Positions 1 to 5,649 of a DNA stretch of 40,655 nt are shown here, in pieces (the first letter of the stretch is position 1; each line of letters opens with the position of its first letter). The stretch is from Gammaproteobacteria bacterium. Its GTDB lineage: Bacteria > Pseudomonadota > Gammaproteobacteria > Enterobacterales > Neiellaceae. Below the pieces are notes generated by a model. That model made no database searches. It saw only the letters and a list, made by a program, of their open reading frames with translations, and had not been told where the DNA came from. The DNA lies in the NCBI GenBank assembly GCA_017425245.1, contig JAFOOX010000023.1:1-40655 (forward strand), given 5' to 3'. The position numbers were made by a program, and so were the translations under genes.

Positions 1-60
1 CGAAGGGGCGGAGAGTACCGATATTGCCAACTGCGTTGTCGATTCTCCGGCTGCACGCGA

Positions 61-600
61 CTGCGGCTGCGCCGTGGCAGCAGATGCGCCTGCGGCGCCC
101 GGATGCGGGCTTCCGCGCCCGCGCGACGGGCAGGAAGACCGTTTCCGCCCGGCCTCCCTGCACCCACCGGGGCTCTGTATGCATTGGCCGGCGACATGTT
201 CCTGCAGCTTGGTAGATTCGGCTGCGCCGCAGCTAAGACAAATCGCGTAGCGATTTGGTGAGAGCGCCGACCGGCCGGCGCAGGCCGGGTAAGGGCCGGC
301 CCCGCCCGGCCCTTACCAATCCCAGCGCCCCGGTAGAGCGCCAGCATTTGGCGTTGTTGGTCATTCCGCACCGGTTTGCGGCCGCCACAAAGTCACTTCC
401 CTGTGCCTTAGTGGCTCTCGGCAACGTCCTGTTGCCTCGCCCGCAACCCAGCGCGCAGGCAGTGCTTGCGGCTAGGTGATTGCGCTGGTGCTCAAACGGG
501 TTGGGAATACGGCTCTCGATTGGGCTGCAAGGTGATCGCAGCGTTGCTCAAGCGGGTTTGGGTATACGGTGCCGCTGTTGCTGGTCATGTGTTCTCGCGC
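61..600 (+). repeat. Dispersed structured intergenic repeat, copy A
   Basis: Non-coding stretch between the window edge and intI. Parts of it recur collinearly at 39181-39700 (copy B) and inverted at 5281-5570 (copy C). Shared blocks are: a GC-rich block (61-178, matching 39181-39290); a three-hairpin block (221-324, matching inverted 5465-5570); a hairpin with arms GCCACAAAG and CTTAGTGGC (384-415, matching 39347-39378); a following small hairpin (420-436, arms GGCAAC/GTTGCC); and a block with two GCTCAAACGGG-type units 56 bp apart (490 and 546). Short ORFs here are incidental: the repeats conserve stems rather than a reading frame. Nothing else gene-like is seen from 1 to 622. Confidence 0.8.
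221..324 (+). repeat. Left arm of the inverted repeat bracketing the integron (hairpin module)
   Basis: Contains consecutive hairpins: GCTGC/GCAGC (221-233), CAAATCGC/GCGATTTG with a 3-nt loop (239-257), GCGCCG/CGGCGC (264-281) and GGTAAGGGCCGG/CCGGCCCTTACC with a 6-nt loop (288-317). The reverse complement of 5465-5570 carries the same series. Loops differ (GTA versus GTG, ACCGGC versus ACTGGC, CCCCGC versus ACCCGC), as do some linker bases, while the last three stems are identical. The first stem differs in sequence but still pairs in the other copy (GCCGC/GCGGC). This module is missing from copy B. Confidence 0.85.
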
Positions 601-622
601 CGGGTATATACGGCGGTGCGCG

Positions 623-1606
623 TTACTGCGGGGCGTGGACTGGCATCTGTGCCAGATAGTCCACCGGGCTGGTGACTCCGGCAAAGTGGCGACCGAGCAC
701 ATGGGTGTAGATCTGGGTGGTGCGCAGATCGCTATGACCCAGCAATTCCTGAACAGAGCGAATATCTGCGCCGTTGGCTAGCAATTGGCTGGCAAAGCTG
801 TGGCGAAAGGTGTGGCACGTCACCCGCTTGTGCAGCCACGGCAGCTTGCTGCAGGCTTCGCCAAGTGCTTTACGCATGATGCTTTCGTGTAAGTGATGAC
901 GGCAGGGCTTGCCCGTCTCTGGGTGATTGCAGATGGTCGTTGACGGAAACAAAAACATCCAGCCCGGCCGCCGCCATGCGGCAGGGTACTTGCGTTCCAG
1001 TGATGCGGGTAACGAGGGACCAAGGGCGCTCGTCAGATCGCGCTGGTGTACCTCCAGGGCGTGGGCGATCTGAGAGCGCAGCGCGGGCACTAGCGAGGCT
1101 GGCAGTAGCGTCACGCGATCTTTCGCGCCTTTGCCGTCATGAATCTGAATGGTGCCTCGTGAGAAGTCGATATCCTGCAGACGCAACCGCAGGCATTCAG
1201 TGATCCTCAGCCCTGAACCATAAAGCAGCTGACCGACCAGCCGGGGAACAGGTGGCAGCGCGGTTAGCAAGGCATTCGCTTCCGAGGCGGTTAACACAGT
1301 GGGGACGCGGCGCGGTTTGGACGCCTGCTGATAACCGATGTCGTCCAGAGGCTTATTCAGAACCTTGGCATAGAGAAAGACCAAGGCGTTGAGAGCCAAG
1401 CGCTGGGTCGCCTGGGCAACCGCCCGCTGATCGGCCAAGTAGCCTAAAAAGGCGCGGACCTCAGGGCAGCCCATGCTCTCGGGGTGGCGGTAGCCCTGCT
1501 GGCGGATGAACATGCGGATCCAATAGAGGTAGGCTTTCTCGGTACGGATGCTGAACTGACGGATGCGCATCTCATGGCGGACGTGGTTGAGGAACGGGCT
1601 GGTCAT
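623..1606 (-). CDS. intI: Integron integrase IntI (tyrosine recombinase)
   Basis: Site-specific recombinase that inserts and excises gene cassettes at attI and attC. With the start used here it has 327 residues (IntI1 has 337). The tyrosine-recombinase catalytic set is visible: Arg134 in GSGLRITE, His265 and Arg268 in CHTFRHSFA, His291 in ELLGHSD and nucleophile Tyr300 in TQIYTHV. The IntI-specific extra patch is present around residues 203-222 (LERKYPAAWRRPGW then FLFPS), which separates it from XerC/D. An in-frame ATG at 1630 exists, but it lies inside the LexA box and at or upstream of the expected transcription start, so ATG 1606 is chosen; no good Shine-Dalgarno sequence is seen. It is transcribed away from the cassettes, the normal integron arrangement. 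The reading frame is intact, so the enzyme may be active. Confidence 0.95.
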   Translation of the reverse strand: MTSPFLNHVRHEMRIRQFSIRTEKAYLYWIRMFIRQQGYRHPESMGCPEVRAFLGYLADQRAVAQATQRLALNALVFLYAKVLNKPLDDIGYQQASKPRRVPTVLTASEANALLTALPPVPRLVGQLLYGSGLRITECLRLRLQDIDFSRGTIQIHDGKGAKDRVTLLPASLVPALRSQIAHALEVHQRDLTSALGPSLPASLERKYPAAWRRPGWMFLFPSTTICNHPETGKPCRHHLHESIMRKALGEACSKLPWLHKRVTCHTFRHSFASQLLANGADIRSVQELLGHSDLRTTQIYTHVLGRHFAGVTSPVDYLAQMPVHAPQ

Positions 1607-1618
1607 GGGTGTTGTTGG

Positions 1619-1638
1619 CTGTATGGGCATACAGTATA
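1619..1638 (-). promoter_or_regulatory. LexA (SOS) box and -10 of the intI promoter
   Basis: CTGTATGGGCATACAG at 1619-1634 is a perfect CTGT-N8-ACAG LexA palindrome. On the minus strand the hexamer TATACT (1638-1633) overlaps its edge and would be the intI -10; the -35 is weak. The same overlap of -10 and LexA box is known upstream of other integron integrase genes, where the SOS response induces recombination. SOS control here is therefore a strong inference from sequence. Confidence 0.85.
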
Positions 1639-1639
1639 A

Positions 1640-1908
1640 CTAGACCAAGGCGCCCAACTGTGCACGCTTTCACGCACCTGCGCGCACGCTTTGTGCGCAG
1701 ACAAAGCCATAACCGCATGATTTTAAGGACAAACAAAGATCGTGCTGCGGAGTTAACGCGCCGGGCCGGCGGAGTTAACGCGCGCGCTCGCTTTTCACGC
1801 ACGGCGAGCTGGACTTCTACGCCGATACGGTATAAAAATCAGCCACATGGAACCGTTGCGCCGCCTTTCACTGCTGCGTGAAAGCGAGCGCGCACGCTAA
1901 TTACACTG
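1640..1908 (+). other. attI region of the integron
   Basis: Gene-free stretch between intI and the first cassette. The recombination point is the G/TT of GTTAGAGG at 1908/1909, because the matching CCTCTAAC occurs at the end of cassette 1 (2280-2287). The region holds a direct repeat CGGAGTTAACGCGC (about 1748 and 1770), a short hairpin GCGCAC/GTGCGC (1682-1698), and a 19-20 bp inverted repeat with arms at 1782-1801 and 1875-1893 separated by 73 bp. Direct repeats of this kind are expected as accessory integrase sites, but the exact site layout cannot be fixed from sequence alone. Confidence 0.75.
1809..1836 (+). promoter_or_regulatory. Candidate cassette promoter Pc
   Basis: CTGGAC (1809-1814), a 16-bp spacer and TATAAA (1831-1836) point into the cassette array about 70 bp before the attI crossover. 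It lies between the arms of the inverted repeat. Integron cassettes usually lack their own promoters and depend on such a Pc, which makes the position sensible. The -35 match is only partial. Confidence 0.5.
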
Positions 1909-1919
1909 TTAGAGGTCAT

Positions 1920-2276
1920 ATGTACGGAATACCAAAGGAGTTGAATCTTGATGTGATGGTAGGCTCTGAGTGTACTCAAATCAGAGTTGGGCAATTTGAC
2001 ATCCAGTTTTCCTTTGGTGAAGTTGACTTTGCCGTTCAATCCAGAATTGGCTTATTCAAAAATGAAGTGGAGATTGGAACGTGGGAAGAAGGGAAATGGC
2101 CAGATTGTGCTTTCTACGAAATCATGAATGTACCAGTCGAATCTGTACGAATCCAGGGTGCAATGGCAATTGTTATTACCTTAAAGAGCGGTTTATCTAT
2201 TCATCTTTTTGATAATTCCGAACAGTACGAAACAATGCAAATTACAATTGGAGGGGGCGATCCTTGGATTATCTAA
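1920..2276 (+). CDS. Cassette 1: DUF6188-like protein of unknown function
   Basis: 118-residue acidic protein that begins MYGIPKELNLD and ends GGGDPWII. The start ATG at 1920 lies just after the cassette junction; the GAGG of the core site GTTAGAGG sits 4 nt upstream and can serve as the ribosome-binding site. A longer reading from GTG 1878 would begin inside attI and is rejected. The opening MYGIPK, the central W-containing strand pattern and the QYETMQI near the end resemble small cassette proteins of the DUF6188 type; I recall this similarity and have not tested it. No catalytic motif, signal peptide or membrane segment is seen. Base composition is clearly more AT-rich than the host genes, as expected for a captured cassette. 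Confidence 0.8.
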   Translation: MYGIPKELNLDVMVGSECTQIRVGQFDIQFSFGEVDFAVQSRIGLFKNEVEIGTWEEGKWPDCAFYEIMNVPVESVRIQGAMAIVITLKSGLSIHLFDNSEQYETMQITIGGGDPWII

Positions 2277-2279
2277 AAA

Positions 2280-2361
2280 CCTCTAACAAGGCAATTAAAA
2301 AATGCCCACTGAAGACGTGGGCTGGACTCGCTACCGCTCGCCTTTTATTGCGACGTTAGCC
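2280..2361 (+). repeat. attC site of cassette 1
   Basis: Core sites CCTCTAAC (2280-2287) and GTTAGCC (2355-2361) enclose an imperfect palindrome (GCAATTAAAA facing TTTTATTGC, and TGCCCAC facing GTGGGC). Crossover is at 2355/2356. The R'' core is complementary to the GTTAGAGG at the start of the cassette, which confirms the cassette limits as 1909-2355. Confidence 0.85.
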
Positions 2362-2374
2362 TTCGTGGAGAGTT

Positions 2375-3343
2375 ATGAGCAAGCCTTTAGTTTACATCGA
2401 TCAAAATATCATCGGATTGCAGTTGCAGGGTATTATCAAACTGAGCAAGCGAAATGATGTGATTTGGGTTTACTCAAAGGAGCACTTTGCAGAGATTCGA
2501 CGCTCTAATGAAGCTGAAAAATATTTGGGTGTACTTGATGCTATCGATGCAAAATTATTAGACCTTGTTCTTGACGAAAACTGGAAGATTTCTGGCGAAG
2601 CCAGGTTGATTGAGAACGGAACCCCATATGATCATTATGATAGCTACATTGAAGCAACCGGGGATGTAGATTTCGACGACACCATTTTCGATCCATTCCA
2701 GGTATGGGTTAACGGTGGTGGAGACGAAGGCCCATTAAAGGAACTCTCTGAAAAATTTTCTCAGCAAATTTTAAAACTAACTTCAGACTTGCCTTTTGAT
2801 ACTACCGAAATTACCGACAAGATTAAGCAAATAAAACCCGAATTCGATCCCATGGTTGATGAGATGATATCAAATGGAAATGATATCCATAAAACCAGGG
2901 CGGCTTTCGGAGATGAGAAAGGTGCTATCGGTAGTATTTCAGGCGAGAAACAGATTGAGAACATTTGGGAAATAATATCTCCAACGATGCAGGGGACCAA
3001 TATCGGTTGTGATCAATTCTTTGGCTTTGACCCTATCGAAAAGCATGGTTACGAAATTTGGCCAATTTATCTCGGAATAATAGGATGCAATTCGGTGCTT
3101 GATATATTAGGTTTTCAAGCAGAGAAAAAATGCAGAAAACTGAACAAAATACATAACGTAAGAAGTGATGCCGGTCATATAGCGATGGGTGCGTATTGCT
3201 CAGCAATCATATCTGAGGATAAACGCTTAATTAAAAGAGCAAAAGCCATCTATGAATATAAGAAAATAGGAACTTCACCTATTTTGATAACACGAGAGGC
3301 TAACAAGCCAATCCAGCCGACCGCTGGCGCGTCGGCTGATTGA
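2375..3343 (+). CDS. Cassette 2: PIN-like domain protein, possible ribonuclease or toxin
   Basis: 322 residues; start ATG 2375 with GGAGAG just upstream. The ends look like a split PIN fold: VYIDQN gives Asp9, EHFAEIRR gives Glu40, and near the C-terminus RSDAGHIAMGAY gives Asp265 and ISEDKRLIKRAKAIY gives Asp282, the spacing and wording of PIN nucleases (metal-dependent RNases, including VapC toxins). Between them lies an acidic insert of about 200 residues that I do not recognise. No adjacent antitoxin-sized ORF is visible in the same cassette, so a classical toxin-antitoxin pair is not supported. The last residues (NKPIQPTAGASAD) are encoded by the attC site itself, so they were added by cassette structure and may not belong to the fold. 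Composition is AT-rich compared with the host. Confidence 0.8.
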   Translation: MSKPLVYIDQNIIGLQLQGIIKLSKRNDVIWVYSKEHFAEIRRSNEAEKYLGVLDAIDAKLLDLVLDENWKISGEARLIENGTPYDHYDSYIEATGDVDFDDTIFDPFQVWVNGGGDEGPLKELSEKFSQQILKLTSDLPFDTTEITDKIKQIKPEFDPMVDEMISNGNDIHKTRAAFGDEKGAIGSISGEKQIENIWEIISPTMQGTNIGCDQFFGFDPIEKHGYEIWPIYLGIIGCNSVLDILGFQAEKKCRKLNKIHNVRSDAGHIAMGAYCSAIISEDKRLIKRAKAIYEYKKIGTSPILITREANKPIQPTAGASAD

Positions 3344-3353
3344 AGCGTTAGGC
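3297..3353 (+). repeat. attC site of cassette 2
   Basis: Core sites AGGCTAAC (3297-3304) and GTTAGGC (3347-3353) enclose an inverted repeat (CAGCCGAC facing GTCGGCTG). At about 57 bp it is a short attC. Crossover is at 3347/3348. It overlaps the 3' end of the cassette 2 gene, which stops inside it. Confidence 0.9.
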
Positions 3354-3367
3354 CCACAGGAAATTCC

Positions 3368-3835
3368 ATGCAATCGCACGAAATTGACGATAATTATGCG
3401 ACTTGTACAGGCACCTACGCCACTCTGAGGATTACGTCCGAGACACTGGACCCCTCTGTTATCTCGGCTCTAATAGGTTGTGAGCCGACCCGTAGTTTCA
3501 AAAAGGGTGAGCAGAGAACGAAACGCTCCGATGTAAACCATAGATATTATCCGTGGCACGGATGGTTTTATTCGACTAAAGAGCTCAGCGAATCCAAGGA
3601 TTGTCGGCGTCACCTTGAAATCCTGCTTGCGGGTCCGCTCAAGGAGGCTGGCGTTTTGGAAGGTCTTCGAGATCGTGGTTGTGAGATGTCCGTGGCGATT
3701 ATGTATGGTTACACTCAGGGTGGTCCTACCATCTCGCCAGATCAGATGCGCGGACTGGCCGACGCGGGCGTAGAGGTATGGTGGGATTTATATCACGAGC
3801 CGGAGATTCAAAATGATGAGTCGGGTTGCTGCTAG
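3368..3835 (+). CDS. Cassette 3: DUF4279-like protein
   Basis: 155 residues; ATG 3368 preceded by AGGAAA. The order of features fits the DUF4279 family: an opening TYATLRITSETLDPSVISALIGCEPT, split here as TYATLRI at residues 17-23 and LDPSVISALIG at 27-37; a Gly/Lys-rich link; WHGWFYST about residue 63; then a helical LEILLAGPL stretch and a C-terminal strand ending VEVWWDLYHE. The biochemical role of DUF4279 is not known to me. It fills the whole cassette (3348-3916), with its stop codon 2 nt before the attC core, and is likely expressed from the upstream Pc. It ends with adjacent cysteines (SGCC). Confidence 0.8.
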   Translation: MQSHEIDDNYATCTGTYATLRITSETLDPSVISALIGCEPTRSFKKGEQRTKRSDVNHRYYPWHGWFYSTKELSESKDCRRHLEILLAGPLKEAGVLEGLRDRGCEMSVAIMYGYTQGGPTISPDQMRGLADAGVEVWWDLYHEPEIQNDESGCC

Positions 3836-3837
3836 AA

Positions 3838-3922
3838 GGCCTAACCAGTGCAGGCACGGCGACGCCCATTACATTGCGCCTTCGGCTTCATTCCATGGGC
3901 GCGCATGCTGCAGGCGTTAGGC
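3838..3922 (+). repeat. attC site of cassette 3
   Basis: Core sites GGCCTAAC (3838-3845) and GTTAGGC (3916-3922) with inner palindromic pairing (CCAGTGCAGGCA-type left arm, TGCAGGCG right arm; GCGCCTTCGGC in the middle). About 85 bp; crossover at 3916/3917. Confidence 0.85.
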
Positions 3923-3925
3923 ACT

Positions 3926-4327
3926 ATGAACCAACACCAAGTTTTCTTAATCGGTGGTAGCGATGATGAAACGGCAATCTTCACGGAAGAAGAAGCCAAT
4001 GGTCTATGCCGTCTTCTGTGCGAGTACAGAGGCAAAGTTATTAGCTCTGCGGCTCAAGACTATTTCGAGGCGCTCTCAGATATTCGTCTAGAACTGGAAA
4101 AGGAAAATCTGATTCCGTTTTGCTATGGTGCAAGCCTGAATGTTTTCCCATCTAACATGGCTCGTGACATGGGTAGGGGAAAAGCAGCTTATAAAATGGA
4201 GATGGGAAAACCAGCAGGCCGGGAAAGTTTGGTTCGCATTTTCGAGCAAGGGGCAGATGTTATTCCGTCATCAGTCTCACGCCAGAAAGAATACTTCAGT
4301 GATTGGCTTGCCTCCCTGCGTGGCTAA
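3926..4327 (+). CDS. Cassette 4: protein of unknown function
   Basis: 133 residues from ATG 3926, which lies 9 nt inside the cassette; an in-frame upstream extension to 3848 would run through the preceding attC and is rejected. The protein is soluble and acidic in its N-terminal half (SDDETAIFTEEEAN) with a helical centre (ISSAAQDYFEALSDIRLELEKENL). No known motif, signal peptide or membrane span is recognised. There is no good Shine-Dalgarno sequence beyond the GTTAGGC core. The stop codon TAA overlaps the R'' core of its attC (4321-4328), so the gene and site are tightly packed, typical for a cassette. I cannot assign a function. Confidence 0.75.
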   Translation: MNQHQVFLIGGSDDETAIFTEEEANGLCRLLCEYRGKVISSAAQDYFEALSDIRLELEKENLIPFCYGASLNVFPSNMARDMGRGKAAYKMEMGKPAGRESLVRIFEQGADVIPSSVSRQKEYFSDWLASLRG

Positions 4328-4411
4328 CCCGGCAGTCGAGCGGGACGGCCACAAGCTGCGCTTTTGGTTCCCTCCGCTTCGCTGCGGCCGCCCCTCACTT
4401 CTACGTTAGGT
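4321..4411 (+). repeat. attC site of cassette 4
   Basis: Core sites TGGCTAAC (4321-4328) and GTTAGGT (4405-4411) with inner self-complementarity (GCGGCCGC region facing GGACGGCC). About 91 bp; crossover at 4405/4406. The outer core pairs imperfectly with the start of cassette 4 (GTTAGGCA), one mismatch. Confidence 0.8.
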
Positions 4412-4417
4412 TTACAA

Positions 4418-4660
4418 ATGAATCAAGAACTTCGCAGTCTGTTAGAATCTTTTATAAGCGGTGAAAACCAATCACTACTAATGGCTCAAAAAATAGAAAG
4501 CATAATTTGTATTGAGTATGCAGAAGACCATCCGTTGCAAGAGTTGGCGGAGTTTTTGGCACAGTACAGACCTGGTGGTGGTGAGTTTCTTTATTCTGAA
4601 ACTGAAACTGCGCAAGAGATTTCAAGGTGGCTGAAGCGGTTCCCGCAAAATAAAACATAA
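4418..4660 (+). CDS. Cassette 5, first gene: small acidic protein, unknown
   Basis: 80 residues from ATG 4418, 12 nt inside the cassette. Almost wholly helical in appearance, with the pattern LRSLLESFISGE, LMAQKIESIICIEYAED and ETAQEISRWLKRF, and a Gly-rich turn (RPGGGEF) between the second and third helices. The overall look, a small three- or four-helix acidic protein, resembles colicin-type immunity or antitoxin-like folds, but this is only an impression and no family is claimed. It shares its cassette with a second small ORF (4779-4907), because no attC lies between them. AT-rich compared with host genes. Confidence 0.7.
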   Translation: MNQELRSLLESFISGENQSLLMAQKIESIICIEYAEDHPLQELAEFLAQYRPGGGEFLYSETETAQEISRWLKRFPQNKT

Positions 4661-4778
4661 TACCCAATGTTGAAATATCGTCTTGGCAATAAAGGTAAAA
4701 GTTGAAGTAACAGTGAGTATCTTGTTTGGGTTGGAAGTTTGGGCTTTTGCAGCAATTCACTTTGTTAAGGAGGTTCTT

Positions 4779-4907
4779 ATGAAAAATTCAGTCGTTGAAT
4801 CGTGCGTATGGTGCGGGGTGGCGTTTCTGCGAGGCCAAGTGGGACACTTCCAATCCAAACGAGGGGTTAGCTGCTATGTAAATTTTTGCTTGCTGGGAGA
4901 AACGTAG
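4779..4907 (+). CDS. Cassette 5, second gene: 42-residue cysteine-rich peptide
   Basis: A 42-residue ORF, MKNSVVESCVWCGVAFLRG at the start and NFCLLGET at the end. Its start is supported by the best Shine-Dalgarno sequence of the integron, AAGGAGG at 4767-4773, 5 nt before ATG 4779. Four cysteines (positions 9, 12, 32 and 37) form a CxxC pair and a second CxxxxC pair, compatible with a small zinc knuckle. It lies 118 nt after the first gene of the same cassette and 30 nt before attC. Whether it is a true gene or a translated leader cannot be decided from one sequence, and the start is the main support. Confidence 0.5.
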   Translation: MKNSVVESCVWCGVAFLRGQVGHFQSKRGVSCYVNFCLLGET

Positions 4908-4937
4908 AAAGGTGCAAGTCCTTTCCCTCGCACCAAA

Positions 4938-4974
4938 AACCTAACAAATCGTTCCGCTGAACTCGGCGTTAGGT
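4938..4974 (+). repeat. attC site of cassette 5 (very short)
   Basis: Core sites AACCTAAC (4938-4945) and GTTAGGT (4968-4974) match the start of cassette 5 (GTTAGGTTT at 4405), so the cassette runs 4406-4968. Only 22 nt separate the cores, making a site of about 37 bp, below the usual 57 bp minimum. An adjacent hairpin (GGTGC/GCACC, 4912-4934) lies just outside. Confidence 0.65.
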
Positions 4975-4979
4975 GACTT

Positions 4980-5270
4980 GTGAACCGTTCAGGCGCTCAG
5001 CGCATTGACCTCGATGATTCCAAAGTACTTTGCATTAAGCGCAATGGCGACCACTTAAAGATCGAGCTTGAGCAGTTTCGAGGTGGCGCACCGAAGGTAC
5101 TCACTGTTTGCGTGTCGCGAGTAGTCCGCGAAGTGGCAGAGTTCTATGTCGGCCACAATATCACGGCACCGCATCCTGATCCGTCGTCTCCGCTCGACTG
5201 GGTTGAGTACGCTGAGCAAGGACAGCGGGGCGTTATGCGCCGCGACGGTCGGGGACTGCCAGCCGACTAG
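4980..5270 (+). CDS. Cassette 6 (terminal): unknown protein, attC not found
   Basis: 96 residues from GTG 4980, 11 nt inside the cassette that begins at 4969. It reads as a real soluble protein up to about residue 80 (IDLDDSKVLCIKRNGDHLKIELEQF then VSRVVREVAEFYVG). The tail RGVMRRDGRGLPAD is rich in Arg/Gly and is encoded by GC-rich DNA that contains GTTATGC (5232-5238), which resembles an R' core. No partner core (CACCTAAC, complementary to the cassette start) is found, so either the attC was lost or the cassette was cut and joined to foreign sequence at about 5230. Repeat copy C starts about 10 nt after the stop. No family is recognised. Confidence 0.6.
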   Translation: MNRSGAQRIDLDDSKVLCIKRNGDHLKIELEQFRGGAPKVLTVCVSRVVREVAEFYVGHNITAPHPDPSSPLDWVEYAEQGQRGVMRRDGRGLPAD

Positions 5271-5280
5271 CAGCATCTCG

Positions 5281-5575
5281 CCGCATTCCCACCCCTTGAT
5301 CACCACCCGCGCCCACGTCAGCCAACCCACGGCCAGCTGGGCGTAGGGGTTGAGCTGGCAGGGATGCCAGCGAAAGCAAATCTGGGCAGGACAGCCCATA
5401 TTTGCGACCCCGTAGCCCGGCAGAACAACAGCCGTTGTTGATGGTGGTGAGCTTGGGGACCGCCGGGATTGGTAAGGGCCGGGCGGGTCCGGCCCTTACC
5501 TGGCCAGCGCCGGCCAGTCGGCGCTCTTATCAAATCGCCACGCGATTTGTCTTAACGCCCGCCGCGCAGCGGCAA
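5281..5575 (-). repeat. Dispersed structured intergenic repeat, copy C (inverted)
   Basis: The reverse complement aligns with copy B over the stretches GGTGGTGATCAAGGGG (near 5290), CTCAACCCCTACG (near 5345) and TTGATGGTGGTGA (5436-5448), and with copy A over the three-hairpin module (5465-5570). Where A and B have the hairpin GCCACAAAG/CTTAGTGGC, copy C has an unrelated sequence that folds the same way (GCAAAT, GGGC, GCCC, ATTTGC; 5376-5405). The neighbouring small hairpin is also kept with a different sequence (CTGGCA/TGCCAG, 5355-5370). It closes the integron on its right side. Confidence 0.8.
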
Positions 5576-5579
5576 TCTC

Positions 5580-5609
5580 AGATACGAGATACGAGATACG
5601 AGATACGAG
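5580..5609. repeat. 7-bp tandem repeat (AGATACG x4)
   Basis: Four perfect copies of AGATACG at 5580-5607 plus AG, in non-coding DNA between repeat copy C and the stop of the gene at 5650. Perfect short arrays like this vary in copy number by slippage. No function is evident. Confidence 0.95.
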
Positions 5610-5649
5610 CAAATCGTGCCGCCGCACAACGGCAGGGGGCGATGGCCGC

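Noticed and set aside
24..479. Short ORFs in repeat copy A
   Set aside because: Their DNA matches other repeat copies by hairpin structure, with indels and loop changes that do not respect codons.
1607..1630. intI start at ATG 1630
   Set aside because: This codon is inside the LexA box and close to or upstream of the predicted transcription start.
4683..4778. Upstream extension of the 42-codon cassette ORF to TTG 4683
   Set aside because: The AAGGAGG just before ATG 4779 marks that codon as the start; the extension has no ribosome-binding site.
4905..4936. Group II intron fragment before attC5
   Set aside because: GGTGCAAGTCC resembles a group II intron stretch, but no domain V hairpin or reverse transcriptase is found, and a simple local hairpin explains it.
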